The translations under genes and the position numbers were made by a program. Of a DNA stretch of 64,000 nt, positions 11,301-23,649 are shown in pieces; position 1 is the first letter of the stretch; every line of letters begins with the position of its first letter. This stretch comes from Axinella damicornis (taxonomy: Eukaryota > Porifera > Demospongiae > Axinellida > Axinellidae). The stretch covers positions 13,634,189 to 13,698,188 of the forward strand of contig OZ007511.1 of the NCBI GenBank assembly GCA_963931865.1, written 5' to 3'. The notes under the pieces are model-generated. The model did not search any database and was not told the DNA's origin. It saw only the letters and a program-made list of their open reading frames with translations.

Positions 11301-12417
11301 GTATACACACTTTCTTGAGTTGCTAGAACGAGGCTACTCTTTCAGCAAGGGAGGTCTTGCCCATAGACTCCGCAGTCACAGCTACGACTGCGGGACAAAA
11401 CTTTGACCGTTCTTTTGCACAGCTTGACAGTTGACCTCGCTGATTTTCGAGGCTTTGACTGTTGTCCACGTTGATTTTCAGGCTTTGACTGTACTTTGTG
11501 ATAATATACAGAAGAATGTGTAATGACTCCACCACTTCCTTAGTATATAGGTTGACTGAGTGGAGTCGCAGCTGTGACTGTGGTGCTTATAGACCCGTTT
11601 CAGCTGACATCATCAATTCGAGAATACGGAAAAGGACACCAACATGGCGGCTACCAGGTATTTAGCGTTTTGGGAGATCGCAGCTTCTATGGCGATCTCG
11701 GTAAACACAATCATGCACCAACAATGCTTCTAGTATGTGTTGAATCGAACAAAATGTGATTGCTACGTAGGCTATTAAAACGCTTACCAGTGACGCAGGA
11801 CACATTTTGATCGATACTGCATATAAAGCCAAATTGTATGTATTTCGGTACACCAAGATGGCTGCTTCTGGATTGTATATGGAACTTCCACGGAAATGTG
11901 ACGTAACTGTAACGGGTCTATTGGAGTGACCTCCCCTTGTTTCAGTGGGTAATGATCTTCAGTAGTGCCATATTTATACAATACCTCTTGGTCCTTTGAC
12001 ATACTTCCACTCTATCCTCTCAGCAGTAGTCAGCTCTCCCATTTCTCTGAGTGCAGCTACGATGTGCCTCCAGGAGGCCCCAGGGGTACTTTGCAGCCAT
12101 AAATCCACCACCTCAATTCTGCGACGGTCAATAGACTCAATATCTGTGGGGACCTCCTGCTCAATCTGACGCAGCTGAGAGGGTTGAAGTCCCAACTTGA
12201 TCCCAAGTTGGTACCATTTGGAAACTGTACTCAGCTCAGAGGAGAGATTCTTCACGTTCAGGGCACCTGAAAGGGTTTGAAACCTTCTGTAGGCAACACG
12301 GTAGTCTAGCGGGCTAGCAAAGGGCTAGCTTGTTAGACCAGCAAGTTACACAGATCGAATGAAGCTACAAATTATCACTGTACCTTTATTTTCCATACTA
12401 GGAGCTTTGGAGGCCAT
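8345..12417 (-). CDS. Death-domain protein, copy A (DD-A)
   Basis: Four exons were read on the minus strand: 12384-12417, 11985-12266, 8584-9320 and 8345-8437. Phases join without a break and give about 381 residues starting MASKAPSMENK. Residues about 14-100 form a death domain (six-helix death fold used in apoptosis and innate immunity): LSSELSTVSKWYQLGIKLGL, QLRQIEQE, VVDLWLQSTPGASWRHIVAAL and TTAERI are visible. Residues about 105-350 form a conserved unit without a name I can give, with FFVVALFPPGDCIP, FEAITHHGLWD, YSPLVRIIRMFGAGDPEMEAW and WLVPSYLIPQLVERAQVD. The last exon (FREVFSGWLALGAI...) rests on splice sites and phase only. DD-B at 25.7-27.0 kb is a paralog. The likely role is a death-fold adaptor or sensor; that is inference. 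Confidence 0.75.
9321..11984. other. DD-A intron 2, repeat-bearing
   Basis: No coding sequence recognised. The phrase cttcagtagtgccat recurs (9660 and 11950 regions). The stretch 10140-10330 is a dispersed repeat also present at 62885-63075. An ATCT microsatellite lies near 11195-11216. Confidence 0.5.
10140..10330 (+). repeat. Dispersed repeat, copy 1
   Basis: Shares ctaccaccaa-type lead, agtt/gcttcagcacaattatt, gatcacgacg-tgtagtcagaatctt-gtaggcc and ccaggagtgta with 62885-63075 in the same orientation. Confidence 0.65.
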
Positions 12418-12595
12418 TTCACGAACTCCTCGCTCAAGCTATAGACAATAGAGCGTAAATTCAGGTGCAGTCTGTACAGTGAAGGCAGAAGGGCATATCC
12501 GGTGGAAAACAAGTTCCGCTAATTTGAGGAAGAGGTGTGCCAATAGAAATGCTCACTAGTCACTTCCGTTTTGGGGGCGGGGCTGCTGGAGAGTG

Positions 12596-12712
12596 TAGCC
12601 TCGTACCCAGGCCCTCACGCGGAACGCGGAAGAGGGCCTGGGTACGAGGCTACAATGATAGTCTGTACCCAGGCCCTTCCGCGTTCCGCGTGAGGGCCTG
12701 GGTACGAGGCTA
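12596..12712. mobile_element. Two CCTCGTACCCAGG palindromes, head to head
   Basis: The first palindrome spans 12596-12652 and the second about 12660-12712. Each has TAGCCTCGTACCCAGGCC-like ends, and the spacer of the first (ctcacgcggaacgcggaag) is the reverse complement of the spacer of the second. The pair therefore also forms one large palindrome. It lies between the DD-A start and the ELOVL-like first exon. Confidence 0.85.
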
Positions 12713-12761
12713 CTATCATTGCATCTTGGGCAGGGACCAGGCGAAGGTGCATAGCACGGCA

Positions 12762-12812
12762 ATGGAAACTTGTCTGGACGTCTGGGCAGCCGTGCCCAGT
12801 TGCAGAATGATG
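12762..12812 (+). pseudogene. Orphan ELOVL-like first exon
   Basis: The ATG-initiated frame METCLDVWAAVPSCRMM ends at a good donor (ATG|gtaggt). It matches the first exon of the elongase at 27257-27326 ([14 protein letters not shown]...), with shared DNA tgtctggacgtctgggc/ggcc and the same position relative to the neighbouring death-domain gene. No later elongase exons were found between here and 16 kb, so this is probably a dead duplicate or an alternative promoter fragment. Confidence 0.65.
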
Positions 12813-13320
12813 GTAGGTAGTGTTGGACTCGGGAATGACATTGTGCTGTTTTACTCACAGTTTGAGCAAGGGAGGAAAATGACGTGGAGTGGCAAATTTA
12901 CTACTGCAGGATTGGATACAGTATCTCTGCAGTGGCGTGGCCAGAAATGTAGAATTGGTAGGGCACTACAGGGGCACGCTGCCAAAGGCAGCGTGTAGAG
13001 GCGTGTAGCCCCGATCAGTCCGCGCGAAGCGCGGAAATTTTTTTTCACCTTCACTTTTCAGTTATCAGGATGGGCTCTCGTGGCACCTTCACATCTGTGG
13101 ACAGTCAGTGCCTTCTGCAGTCACGTGTAGCTCTGATCCTTTGGTGACGTCCTGCAGTCCTGAACTCCGCACCGCGCGCGCTGCACTGGTACCTGGTTAA
13201 CTGTTTAACGTTGGGGCACATAGGGCACAACCCCCAATTGGTAGGGCACGTGTGCAGCTTGGCTTACCGGGGCTGCAACGCGGCTATGAACGGTACTCTA
13301 AAATGATTTCTGATCTTCCC

Positions 13321-13441
13321 AATATATATATATAGCTATCATGGTACTCACGTAATGTGTGATGATTGGAAAGAACAGTCACACTTGCTTGTGCTACCGT
13401 TTAACCGCGGCTACCAGGAGTGCGGTTGCCCCTCGATGTAT
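13321..13441 (+). repeat. Dispersed repeat, inverted partner at 62.7 kb
   Basis: The stretch with agctatcatggtactcacg, cacacttgcttgtgctacc and ggctaccaggagtgcggttg appears reverse-complemented at 62692-62810. Confidence 0.75.
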
Positions 13442-14393
13442 TGTAATATTAAATGATTGCTAAAATAGTCACTTCACAGTCCATAGTTGGGTTGGTCCAG
13501 GCATTTTTGCACATGGTACATCAAGTGAAATCCATCAGTACCATTGGTTTCAGGGTGGAGCTTCAAAAGTCACTTGAACTAATCTTGACCATTATTTTGA
13601 CATTAACCCTTTCAAGTCCAAGACTACTGTGGTCAAAAAAGGAGCTCTGCTCACTTGTGTGGCTTTGATGCAACTCAGGTAGATATTCAGTTCTAGCATA
13701 ACAGATTTGAAATTGCTTCACCTTCAATTTTTCCATTGGGAGCCCTATCTTGGCCTGCTACACTGGTTGGAGAGCTACCCGGACTAGAAGTAGTACTTGG
13801 GCTAGAGATCGCTTGGATGGCGTTTCTGTACCAACATCGGTAGCACTCATCTTCCTTGCCCAAGGAATCATTTCCGTTGAACGTCCGTAACCGAACCGTG
13901 CACGCAATTTCACGTGCTTAATAGCTGATGAAAGTACTTTATCTTAGGTAGGCAAGCGGAGCAAAACCAGTTTCCTGAGGGTTCTGCTGGTAGGTTTACA
14001 CATGACCTGAGGTGGAGAGCATGTTCAAATTCACCAGTAGATCTAGATCTCTGTACATACCCATACAGACACTTACCAGTGAAACCACATATCACATGTA
14101 TCACACATGATCATGTTGATCATCGTTGTGACATCATCACATGACCCACATTTCCACTCCTCCTTTGCTTGCACTAAAAAAGGTTTAACTGCCACAAATA
14201 ATGTAACCTGTTTAGCTATTCAAATCACGTTACTGTATTTACCAGCCTGATGTACTAGGTTCCACTGTTCCAGCCGTTGGCTGTAAAGAATCATTCGAAA
14301 TGTCCGGGTCTACCACTTCGCTTGGAATACAGTGAGACTGTGTAGGCTTTGCTATCCTTACTTCCTTCTCTTCTTTGTGGAGTAAACTGAGCG

Positions 14394-14394
<1 letters not shown>

Positions 14395-14436
<42 letters not shown>
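14395..14436. repeat. Poly-C run
   Basis: About 42 uninterrupted C residues. Confidence 0.9.
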
Positions 14437-14505
14437 ACAGAAAGAAACACTGAATAGATGTACAGAAGTGCAGGAGTGAGAGTCTAATTTGTGTGTTCAC
14501 TGCAG

Positions 14506-14622
14506 GAGTTCAACATCAGTCACTGCATGTCTGATGTGACGGACGAGGGGATCCAGTCGGTGGTGACCCAGTGTCCCCAGCTCTCCATCCTAGTCTCCCA
14601 CACGACTGTCTCCTCAGCCTGA
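14506..14622 (+). pseudogene. Orphan leucine-rich-repeat exon (FBXL/AMN1-like)
   Basis: A good acceptor (ttcactgcag) opens a frame EFNISHCMSDVTDEGIQSVV followed by TQCPQLSILVSHT and a stop at 14620. The pattern x-ISHC-x-x-VTDEGIxxVxxxCPxLxxL is the cysteine-containing leucine-rich repeat of F-box/LRR (FBXL) and AMN1-like proteins. A one-base change near 14595 appears to break the next repeat (the frame shifts away from LSLTSLPETS). No companion exons were recognised, so this is a relic or the last exon of an otherwise diverged gene. Confidence 0.45.
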
Positions 14623-15890
14623 CCAGCCTCCCAGAGACATCGGAGGGCGGCTGAAACAACTCACTAGGACTGTGTACTGATCTTAGACAACCATACAAAC
14701 ACAAACTCACTGCACTGCATGCAGAATTAGTTGCCTAGTGATATAGCACTTGACTTATTACACAGGAACATAAAAGTGAATTTTTCAGAGTTAATGCAAA
14801 ATTGAGAGTTCTATAAGTGGAATCAGCAATTGAATACTGGAGGGAGGATTGAGACTATATAGCTACATGAGACACAAATTCAATTCTGGCAATGATCAAA
14901 TTTCTGTTGCATGGCTGCTATCATACATGGACTCGGTGGAGTCTATGTAGGGATAAGAGCAGACATGCAATATAATGCTAATACAAATTAATAATCTTTC
15001 AAAATCTCTCGAAATCTCAAAACGCGGACAGCATGTAAGCCTTCGTGACAGTGTCGTGAAAAACCGCCACAAAAGTCAGCCACCAGAAAGTCGGCAAACT
15101 GCTGCCAAAATCAGGGTTTATCTTTCTTCAGACATGCAGGCTAGTTCAAATTTGGCTGCATGACTCCCTCACGACGGCGTTTGCACAAAACAGCAGCATT
15201 TTACATTTTACTAAATGGAGCTCCAGGTTTCCATTGCCATGGCAACAACCAACCCTTGCGTGTAGTGGTCACCATGCAGACAGGTAGTAAATTGGATGTA
15301 CAGTGTCTAAAATATGGCCTGCAGAAATGGACGTCCCATTCACTCCTATGTAAACTCTAATGTGAAATGTCTTATAGCCTATATAGGCCACCATGCATCA
15401 TGAGCACAATCCACACCCGGGTACTGTACTTGTACTTGTGTACACCATGCAATAACAGTAACTACATTCATGCAGTCCATGCCACTGCCTACCACAAAGT
15501 GCTGTGCTAGACTCAAACATATTCACACCTGCTCACTTCCTGAAAGACGAACATCCTGCAGAGGCGTGGCTACATGGACACATAGACCCCTCCCACATAT
15601 TATATTAAATTCTGAGCACATTCTACAGTTGTGCTCAGAATTGCACCTTCAGCTTCAGGACACAAGACATGAATGTTGAATGCCATGCAGAGCTATAACG
15701 AACAATTAGCTAATTTCAAACATCTCAGAGGATCACAATTAGTATGCCTTGAGATTCTCCAAGGCATACTGAGTCTTGCTACCAAAATTAACTCTTTATC
15801 TACCGTATTAATCTGACGAAACCTTGTTGATCATAAAGATAAATGAACGAACAGTTACTACATGTACGTATGCCATACACAACTTCTACA
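14623..15890. other. Intergenic DNA, no gene seen
   Basis: Short frames only, none recognisable, before the 3' end of the beta-TrCP gene. Confidence 0.45.
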
Positions 15891-15976
15891 TCACCTAATT
15901 TCTATTATCTTGTGTCCACAGACGTGTATTACGTCACCTAATTTCTATTATCTTGTGTCCACAGACGTGTATTACG
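15891..15976. repeat. Perfect 43-bp tandem duplication
   Basis: Two identical 43-bp units lie end to end (starting tcacctaatttctattatct), 12 bp past the beta-TrCP stop codon, in its probable 3' UTR. Confidence 0.9.
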
Positions 15977-15987
15977 TAAGCTCTTTC

Positions 15988-18900
15988 TTATTGGTCAGTT
16001 TGCATGTCTCCTGGTGGTACAGGGTCTAGAAAGTCCCAAATGAGTATGGTGTCATCGTCTGAGCCACTGACAATCTGGAAATCATCAAATTCCAGACCAT
16101 TTACCTGGTCCGAGTGCTCCTGTGATAAACAAGTAAGAATCTATGATCAGCCATGGCCATGGCAAGCCACACAATTGAGCCTCTGCACATGAGCTGAGTC
16201 ATAATAGTAACAAATGTACTAGTCTTGTACACTGGCTCATGCTGGGTCCGATTTTCTCATTGGTATGCTACATACATACTTAAAATTGCAATTGTACCAC
16301 CCACAGCCATACCCGGCATTCAGTGCAGAAGGATCGTAATCAAGCATTCCCCTCACTGAAGGTGCACTATATACACAGGTAGGTTCTTAGACTTCAACTA
16401 GGAACCCTTGATTCCCTACCACCACCTATAGACGTTACCACTTGCATTGAACCCTTCACTAGTGTTAGTGAAAACAGCAAGGCCAGTGAACATGTTGCCA
16501 TTCAAGACTATTCATTAAATCCTTCAATTACAGAAGCAGTATGAAAGACTGAAAATATAACATGCACCGCACTCCCAACGTCAACATCTCTCAGATCTCA
16601 GTATATTTATAGCTATCAAGATGCGCTCTTGTTATGCGCTCTTGGAGCTGTGCAATTGGCTGCATCCTGGTCTGTACAACAGAAAGTACTGCCAAGTGTA
16701 CTAATGCTTTAGCCTCGTTCCTAACAGGGAGTGTAATCATTACAGCTAATTACAGCCAGAGGCACTGTCCCGAGTTTTGTTGGATGCTGCACGCCCTAGG
16801 CAACTATGTGCTGATGCCAATTTATGCTGTGGGGGGAAATTTCAATAAACTTGGACCCTAAGGAGTTAACAAGTGTACTAATGCTTACCGTTGACAAGAG
16901 TTACGCCTACCTCAAGTGTTTGAAGACAGAGAGTGTCAGCCTGCGATTGTGGGTCCAAAGCTGCCTGGAAATCCCACACCTTTATTGTTCTGCAGGAAGG
17001 AGGTGGCATTAGAATGAGGTCTACTGTGGAAGTGGGTGTGGCCTGTGGTAGTCGGTAATCACAGTAACAGCTAGCCTGGTTCCCAAAGCAGAGGACTGGC
17101 CAACAATAGTCAGTGTCAACTTTCACAGGTCTCATGGCCAGCAACGGCACAGACTTCTGAAACTTGCATACACAATATTGTAGCATGGAAATATTCCAGC
17201 TGAATGAACACTATGTCATTGTGACACTGTTGACTTGTTATCAGCACTAGCTCTAGCCATTTTCAAGGACTGAAGGGCTTTGCTGAGTGCAAGCTAAACT
17301 ACGTGATAAGCGAATGGCAACAACAGCTTCTGGAACTTGCATGTGCAATATGTATAATGCCATCGTAGCTCATGCCCCTCCAACCATCACATGAACAAGC
17401 AATATAATTATGCATGTTTGAATATCGGCATTCACACCTGTAAATATTAGTTATAGCATGGCAACAATGGCTGTGTGCAAGATATTGGCACTGCTGTGAC
17501 GTAATTCTGAGGGCTTTACATGTACATCAGCAGTGCCAATATCTGGCATGCAGCCGCATTGCCATGCTATAACTAATTCTGATTGGATGTTGCTTCGTGA
17601 TGTGTGTTGCTAAGTGATGATGTCACAGCTGTGCCATATGCCTGATATTGGCACACCTGATCCTTTGAACTTGTAGGGTATCATGCAATAACCCTCATTA
17701 CAGTTCTAAGTACAACATCCACCTTGTGACAAGATGTGTCACTCAGAACACCAGACCCTCTTTTCCCATGAGTGGGAGGGTTTGGGCATGAGACAATAAT
17801 TCTGAATATTTCCACCACATTCTTACTCTACTTACCGATCATAACTGCCACTGACAATTCTCCTGTCATCAAATCTGATACAGCTACAGCAGAAAAGATT
17901 GAGACAGACAATTAACCACACTGAATTCACAATCTTGATATTCTGATCGATCAAGGTGGTCAACTACTATACCGTAGTCTCCCACCACCTATTTGTTCAC
18001 TACTTTGAGTCTAAAATGGGGAGGAGACATCGTTTAGTCTCGACTATAAGTCCCCACAAATGCGAGGATGTGGCGACATTGAAGATGACTTTGCTGTACA
18101 TAGCTAGAGTCTGCTGGTACTACATTGGCAGTGGGATAACGTGCATCGTCATTGGTGACTGGAGACGAAGGGAAGGACTGGGTAGTGTGGGAACACTGAC
18201 AGCCTTATACCTAAGTAAGAAAATATTCACGAGTGAACTACTGTACATACATTAAATCATACAGTGTATGTGAAGCTAAGCTGAGATATTCTATAAGATG
18301 CTCACCAGGGGGCAGTCAAACTACCCTATGTAGGAACTTGGGGGTTAGAGACGGGGAAGGGCATATTTGTTTGAAGTGGGGATAATAGCAGGTGACTACG
18401 GACTATATGAGCGGGAGACTACGGACTATATGAGCGGGAGACTACAGACTATATGAGCGGGAGACTACAGACTATATGAGCGGGAGACTACAGACTATAT
18501 GAGCGGGAGACTACGGACTATATGAGCGAGAGACTACAGACTATATGAGCGGGAGACTACGGACTATATGAGCGGGAGACTACGGACTATATGAGCGGGA
18601 GACTATGGACTATATGAGCGGGAGACTACGGACTATAATATGCACATATGTCTGTATATCTGCCTGCCGGATGGAGTGATCTCGACATTTTATCTTTATG
18701 TTCATTACTATTCAATGGGTATTTCTCAGTTGTGGACGTAGTGGCATAATTTTGGAGATTGATCCTTCTAGTTTGGGGACAGCAGGGACACAGGACTATA
18801 ATGGACTCTTGTTACTAACCAGCTAAAGTAGGGAGAACTTGTGGGGGGCAGGTCAATTGAGGGTGGGAGAGGAGGAGGGTGAGTACAGGGGAGAGGAAGG

Positions 18901-21406
18901 TAGCTACACTACAGGTTTACAAAATTGATGCTGAGATTCAGAATGCTTTTCTGACGTGTTTGCAGCGCAGCTTTGCTGCAAATTGGAACCCATGAATTGG
19001 AATGTTCCTTCCGAAGATGCAAAAGGCTTCTCATGAAGAGTGCTGACTTGTACGTATGAACCTGAGTTTCCGATAAATGGTGCAGCTTCACTGAAAAATC
19101 TTCGGAGCTTTGTTTAGGCCTTCCATAGAATCTGATGCGTTTGCCACATATATCCAGAGCTGTACGAAAGTGGTTCTGCAAAACGAGTCAATGTTAAAGA
19201 TGTGTACTGTACGAAGAACTCAATGCATCAGTTCGTCATATAAGAGGAAAGTGCCGAGGTGTGGTACGTGCAATGTCCATAGTGTGTCATAATTCTTCTA
19301 TATGCGAAACAGTGATGCTTGCTTGCATAGCCACACTCAACAAGTCCACACATAAACTACGTCATAACGTGATTGCCAAAACACAACGTGCAGGGACAAT
19401 TGGTGTAGAACCCCCCCCCCCCCCCCCGGCACAACACATGGTGACACATACCACAAGCAGCAAACTGCAAACCATGCACCAAGACCTTAAAAAAACCTCA
19501 TAGATCCACAAGGCATCTAGTGGCATTCCCTTCTTGCTGGCAAATGTAATGGCAAATTTAGTACAAAATTAGAGCCTATATATCCACACAAGTGGCATGT
19601 AATTTACCTGAAATAGTCTCTGTGTCCCTCCAGTATCTTCAAACAAGCTCCACGCTCAATGTCCCATATTCTGGAAAGGAGAAGCATAATACATTTAGGC
19701 TTAGCAGACATGTAAGGCTCTAAGATTGTTGGTCCGCTTGAAACCATTCAAACAGGAAGATAGTACACTAAACTTTAAAATTCTAACAGGTGGTTAACTA
19801 AGAGCAAACCTGATGGTATCATCGTAAGACCCACTGATGACGTGGTTGCCCCTGTACTGTAGACACATGACCGGTCCACTGTGACCACACAGAGTGTGGA
19901 CCAAATCACAGGTAGAGGTTTGCCAGACCTACAGGGAACAGGGAAGAGGAATCTATATACATGAATCAAGGAATTTGCATTCTGAAAATACCTGTGGCAT
20001 AGTTATCTCAGAGACCTCTCTCAATACACATGAAACAGAATGCAACACACTGGTAGTAAATTAGCATTTCTAACTTATCACAAGCTCCTCTCCCTCCCGT
20101 CCCTCTCCTCCCTCTCTCCACCTCCCCCTCTGTCCCCTTCTCCCTCCCTCTGTTCTCCCTCCTACCACACATATGTACCTTGCTAGTGTGGTCCGCAGAT
20201 CCTGAGACGATGTACTTTTCATCAAAGTCAACTGCAAAGACAGTTCCCGTGTGTCCCTTCAACACCTTCCTCAGAATAATGTCCATGGGACAAATTATGT
20301 CCCACACTGCAACTGTGTGATCCTGTACATGTGTGTGTAATGGAAAATTGAAGGTACACAAGATGAGAGAGGTCCAGGTACAATAAACAGTCTCAATCTG
20401 TGCATCACTGTCAATTGAAATGGCTATTCAATGAAAGTATCGTGAAATACTGAGCACTACATTACACCCACAAGACCATGTGCCCTGGTCACTGATTAGC
20501 ACTTCTTTATAATATGCCACACACATTTTGGAGGCACTAATCAGATTCTAGAGTGGAACACGCAGATCATGATCCCTTCACGTGAGACCAAACCCGTCCA
20601 GTAGTCCATATAAGCATAAAACAGCCCATCATAGAGCCACTCGAGACTGTGGCATCCTCTCTTTTTCGCACGTGAAGAAGTGCTGTTGCTAAACGAGCAA
20701 AATTGAAGACTGCTATTTACACGTGTGGATCATCATTCACAACAAACTTCCTGATCATCTGTCAGCACTAGCTGGAGTCATGATCAACCAATCCAATCAG
20801 AAAGAATGCTCTCTCTGGCTCCATACTAGTCTGTGACAGCTGATACGAAATGAGGTGTCCTAGACGACACACATGACGTGTACAGCACTGGCACATTTAG
20901 CATGGAAGTGCTACCATGCAGGCCCATTTTCGATATTTCATATGGGGCTTGGAGTGAGGCTGTTTTCTAAATGTATCGATCATCACATTTGATATCTACC
21001 TGGGGGTTATAGGCACCTCATGCATGAAATATAGGTGGAAGCAAACCATTCATATCTCGTCTTTGATAAGATTATATGACTGCATATATATTTGAGTAGT
21101 ACAATGTCATGCATATTATAGATACAAGTATGCACAGTACCTCGGAGCCAGTGACCATGGTGTCAGAGTTGAATCTGAAGGAGTGTACCGGGGCATGGTG
21201 GTGGTCTAGTGTATTCACCAGTGAACCATCATTCACATCCCACACCCTGCAGGAAGGGAAGTGCATATGAACTTTTCAACCATAACTACAGCCAGAGGTA
21301 GCATTCCTGACTTCACTCGTACCAGAGAGAAATGCATGCTTGGACCATGTTAAGTTAAACAGTGTTCACCCTCCAATTGTCACCTCCTCCCACCCGTAAC
21401 TATCAT

Positions 21407-21440
<34 letters not shown>

Positions 21441-23453
21441 AACTGTCGACCACACCCCCATTCCCTCATTTGTCACTGTAGTAATTGGACTAGTAATATT
21501 GGACTTGTCGTTATCCATTGTTGTATTATACACCTGTCATACCTTGGTTGTGCAGTAAGTCATTCCTTGGTCGTTGTGTAATGGTGTTCCCTCTCTGTAT
21601 ATAAGTGCCTGTACCTTGATTGTTATCTCTTTTGCAATAAAATCGTTGGCCGAGAGCACACTCCCATTCCCTCAACTGTCACACTCCCACTCCTTCAACT
21701 GTCACACTCCCATTCCCTCAACTGTCACACTTCGTCACACTCCCATTCCCTCAACTGTTACCAATTTCCCAATATGCAACTCAAGCCGTTATGGTTTTCA
21801 CTTCAAAACCACCCTATTGAACATGCATGCTTCACAGGTGGACTCACCCACCCAATCCCCTTGCCCATCACACAATCACACCCTCACCCATCACTGTACA
21901 CTGTACCTGACGGTGAAATCATCTGATACAGTGACGATGACTCTGTCATCATACTGCAGGCACCTCACCAGCCGAGTGTGACCCCGCAGCACTGTGCTGC
22001 AGCTGAGAGACTTGCGGTCCCAGATCTGTGGTGAGTGAAGGAGGAGGTAAGGTGTCATAACTACAGATCTGACTACATGGCAGTGTGCCATTACCTAGGC
22101 AGCAGAACATATCCCTCTCTTGTTATATATACAATACATGGTGCTACCTAGTAGGTAGCAGAACATTATTAACCCTTTAACAACCAATGACTGTTCCCGG
22201 TGCGGCCTCCAATTCTAGTGCTCAAAGTCAAGTTTTCAGCTAGAGCATGTTTACGTAGCATTGTGCACTTAGGATGGCTGAGTGCAGCACCATGTGCAGA
22301 TTGGAGCATGAAAAGCATTAGAAACTGAAAGACAGACCTCCAATGTAGACTGGCTGATAGGGTTAATTATCTTCTGATACGGAAACAGAAACAACATTTT
22401 CACATAGGCCAAAATCAACAGACCTGTCTATTAATCATGATCTTATAAACACACCTAAACACTATACTCTACTGGCACAAACTCAATGCACAACTATAAC
22501 TCTGTATACACATCCACACACTAACACACACAATCATTATGTCACATTGTCATGCAGTGCACACACATACCTTGATGGTGCTGTCCCAGTGTCCGCTGAC
22601 TATCTTTCCATTGTCATACTGGAGGCAGTAGACTCCCATGTCTTTCTCACTGTGGCACTCAATACGGGTCAGGGTGTGATGTCCGCTCTTCCAGTTCAAC
22701 TGCAAAGTCTATTGGCAAGAATCATGCTTATGGTTCATGTTACTCAGTACTATGCTCCCCCCATCCCTTCCCCATTGACCACTTCTTCCTCCCTACCCTC
22801 TTCATTCCCCACTTCATCTCCCTCATGCTCGGCCCTCCCCCAATACCACCTTCCCTTCTTCCTCCTCTCCATCCCTCGTCCTCTTCCATCTTCCTTCCCT
22901 CTCTCCCCAAGCTCCACCTCCATTGATTTCGTCCCACTCCTCCCACCCCTCCATTTTCTTCCCTCTCTCCTCTCTCTCTCCCACCCACAACTGCCCTAAT
23001 TTCATATAAGAGCATGCCCTAAGAGCTCACATCGATATCCTTGATGATGTTGGGGTAGAGCTGTCTGTAGAACTCATGTGTCACCACTTCTGAGGGAGTA
23101 ACACGACGGAAGAGGAATTTGCCCCTACAGAGAGTAGGGAGAGGCAACATGAAACCATGCACAAACTGTCTGTAGAGGCTGGGTTGTTCCAAAATCCACC
23201 TTTTCCTCCTCATCCATTCTTACTCCTGTCTGCCCTCTCTTATCCCCCCTCCCGTCTCCTGTCACTCACCATCCTCTTCTCTCAGACAGTCCCCTCCACA
23301 CAGGGTCGGATCTCACATTCTCCTGGATCAGCTTCTTCCAAAGCATTTCTTCAGCAATGACCCGGTACCAGTCACTGCACACTTGTTCTGCTCGGCACAG
23401 TGATTGTGCATCATCAAGATAGGACAGGATACGGTAGGTTATGTGGTGGAAGC
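15988..23453 (-). CDS. BTRC: F-box/WD40 ubiquitin-ligase substrate receptor, beta-TrCP type
   Basis: Eleven minus-strand exons were read: 23270-23453, 23031-23124, 22571-22699, 21907-22025, 21141-21246, 20179-20322, 19810-19928, 19608-19670, 17836-17883, 16913-16989 and 15988-16119. Phases join throughout. The first carries the F-box ([20 protein letters not shown], then [20 protein letters not shown]), which binds SKP1. The rest encode a seven-bladed WD40 propeller ([75 protein letters not shown]). The line-by-line match is to beta-TrCP (BTRC/FBXW11), which recognises DSGxxS phosphodegrons in the SCF complex. The blade order, the linker after the F-box and the C-terminal blade all fit. The D-domain that precedes the F-box in other animals was not found; the nearest upstream exon candidate is a TTF zinc finger (see 23650-23921). 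The propeller is complete. Confidence 0.93.
17446..17577. mobile_element. 132-bp palindromic element in a beta-TrCP intron
   Basis: Arms ATTAGTTATAGCATGGCAA and TTGCCATGCTATAACTAAT pair. Inner arms gatattggcactgctg and cagcagtgccaatatc also pair. Different sequence from the CCTCGTTCCCAGG family. Confidence 0.75.
18394..18637. repeat. 23-bp minisatellite, about 10.5 copies
   Basis: Units of the form gactacggactatatgagc+ggga repeat with single-base variants (acggac/acagac, gcggga/gcgaga). It sits in a beta-TrCP intron. There are no spacers between units, so it is not a CRISPR array. Confidence 0.9.
19412..19428. repeat. Short poly-C run
   Basis: About 17 C residues within a beta-TrCP intron. 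Confidence 0.7.
21409..21438. repeat. Poly-C run
   Basis: About 30 C residues within a beta-TrCP intron, followed at 21655-21760 by tandem copies of a ccctcaactgtcacactccc motif. Confidence 0.85.
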
Positions 23454-23461
23454 CTGTGCTT

Positions 23462-23462
<1 letters not shown>

Positions 23463-23509
<47 letters not shown>
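23463..23509. repeat. (GT)n microsatellite
   Basis: About 23 GT units, forming the AC-rich tract just before the acceptor of the F-box exon on the minus strand. Confidence 0.9.
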
Positions 23510-23511
<2 letters not shown>

Positions 23512-23649
23512 GTGAAAAAATACTTGTATTACATCGTACATGCAAACAATTTATACAGTCATACACTGACAAAACGCGTACATACAAACGACATACACAA
23601 AATGTACAGACACACGCATACACGCATACACATACGTACGAACATACAC

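Larger units (their letters stand above)
12813..14505. other. Intergenic DNA, no gene seen
   Basis: Holds one copy of a dispersed repeat (13321-13441) and a C homopolymer at 14395-14436. Short frames only. Confidence 0.5.

Noticed and set aside
18394..18637. CRISPR-like array
   Set aside because: Units are contiguous without unique spacers, and the window is eukaryotic.
22740..23015. Gly/Arg/Glu-rich ORFs near 22.8 kb
   Set aside because: Pyrimidine-rich intron of beta-TrCP; the true exons flank it with matching phases.
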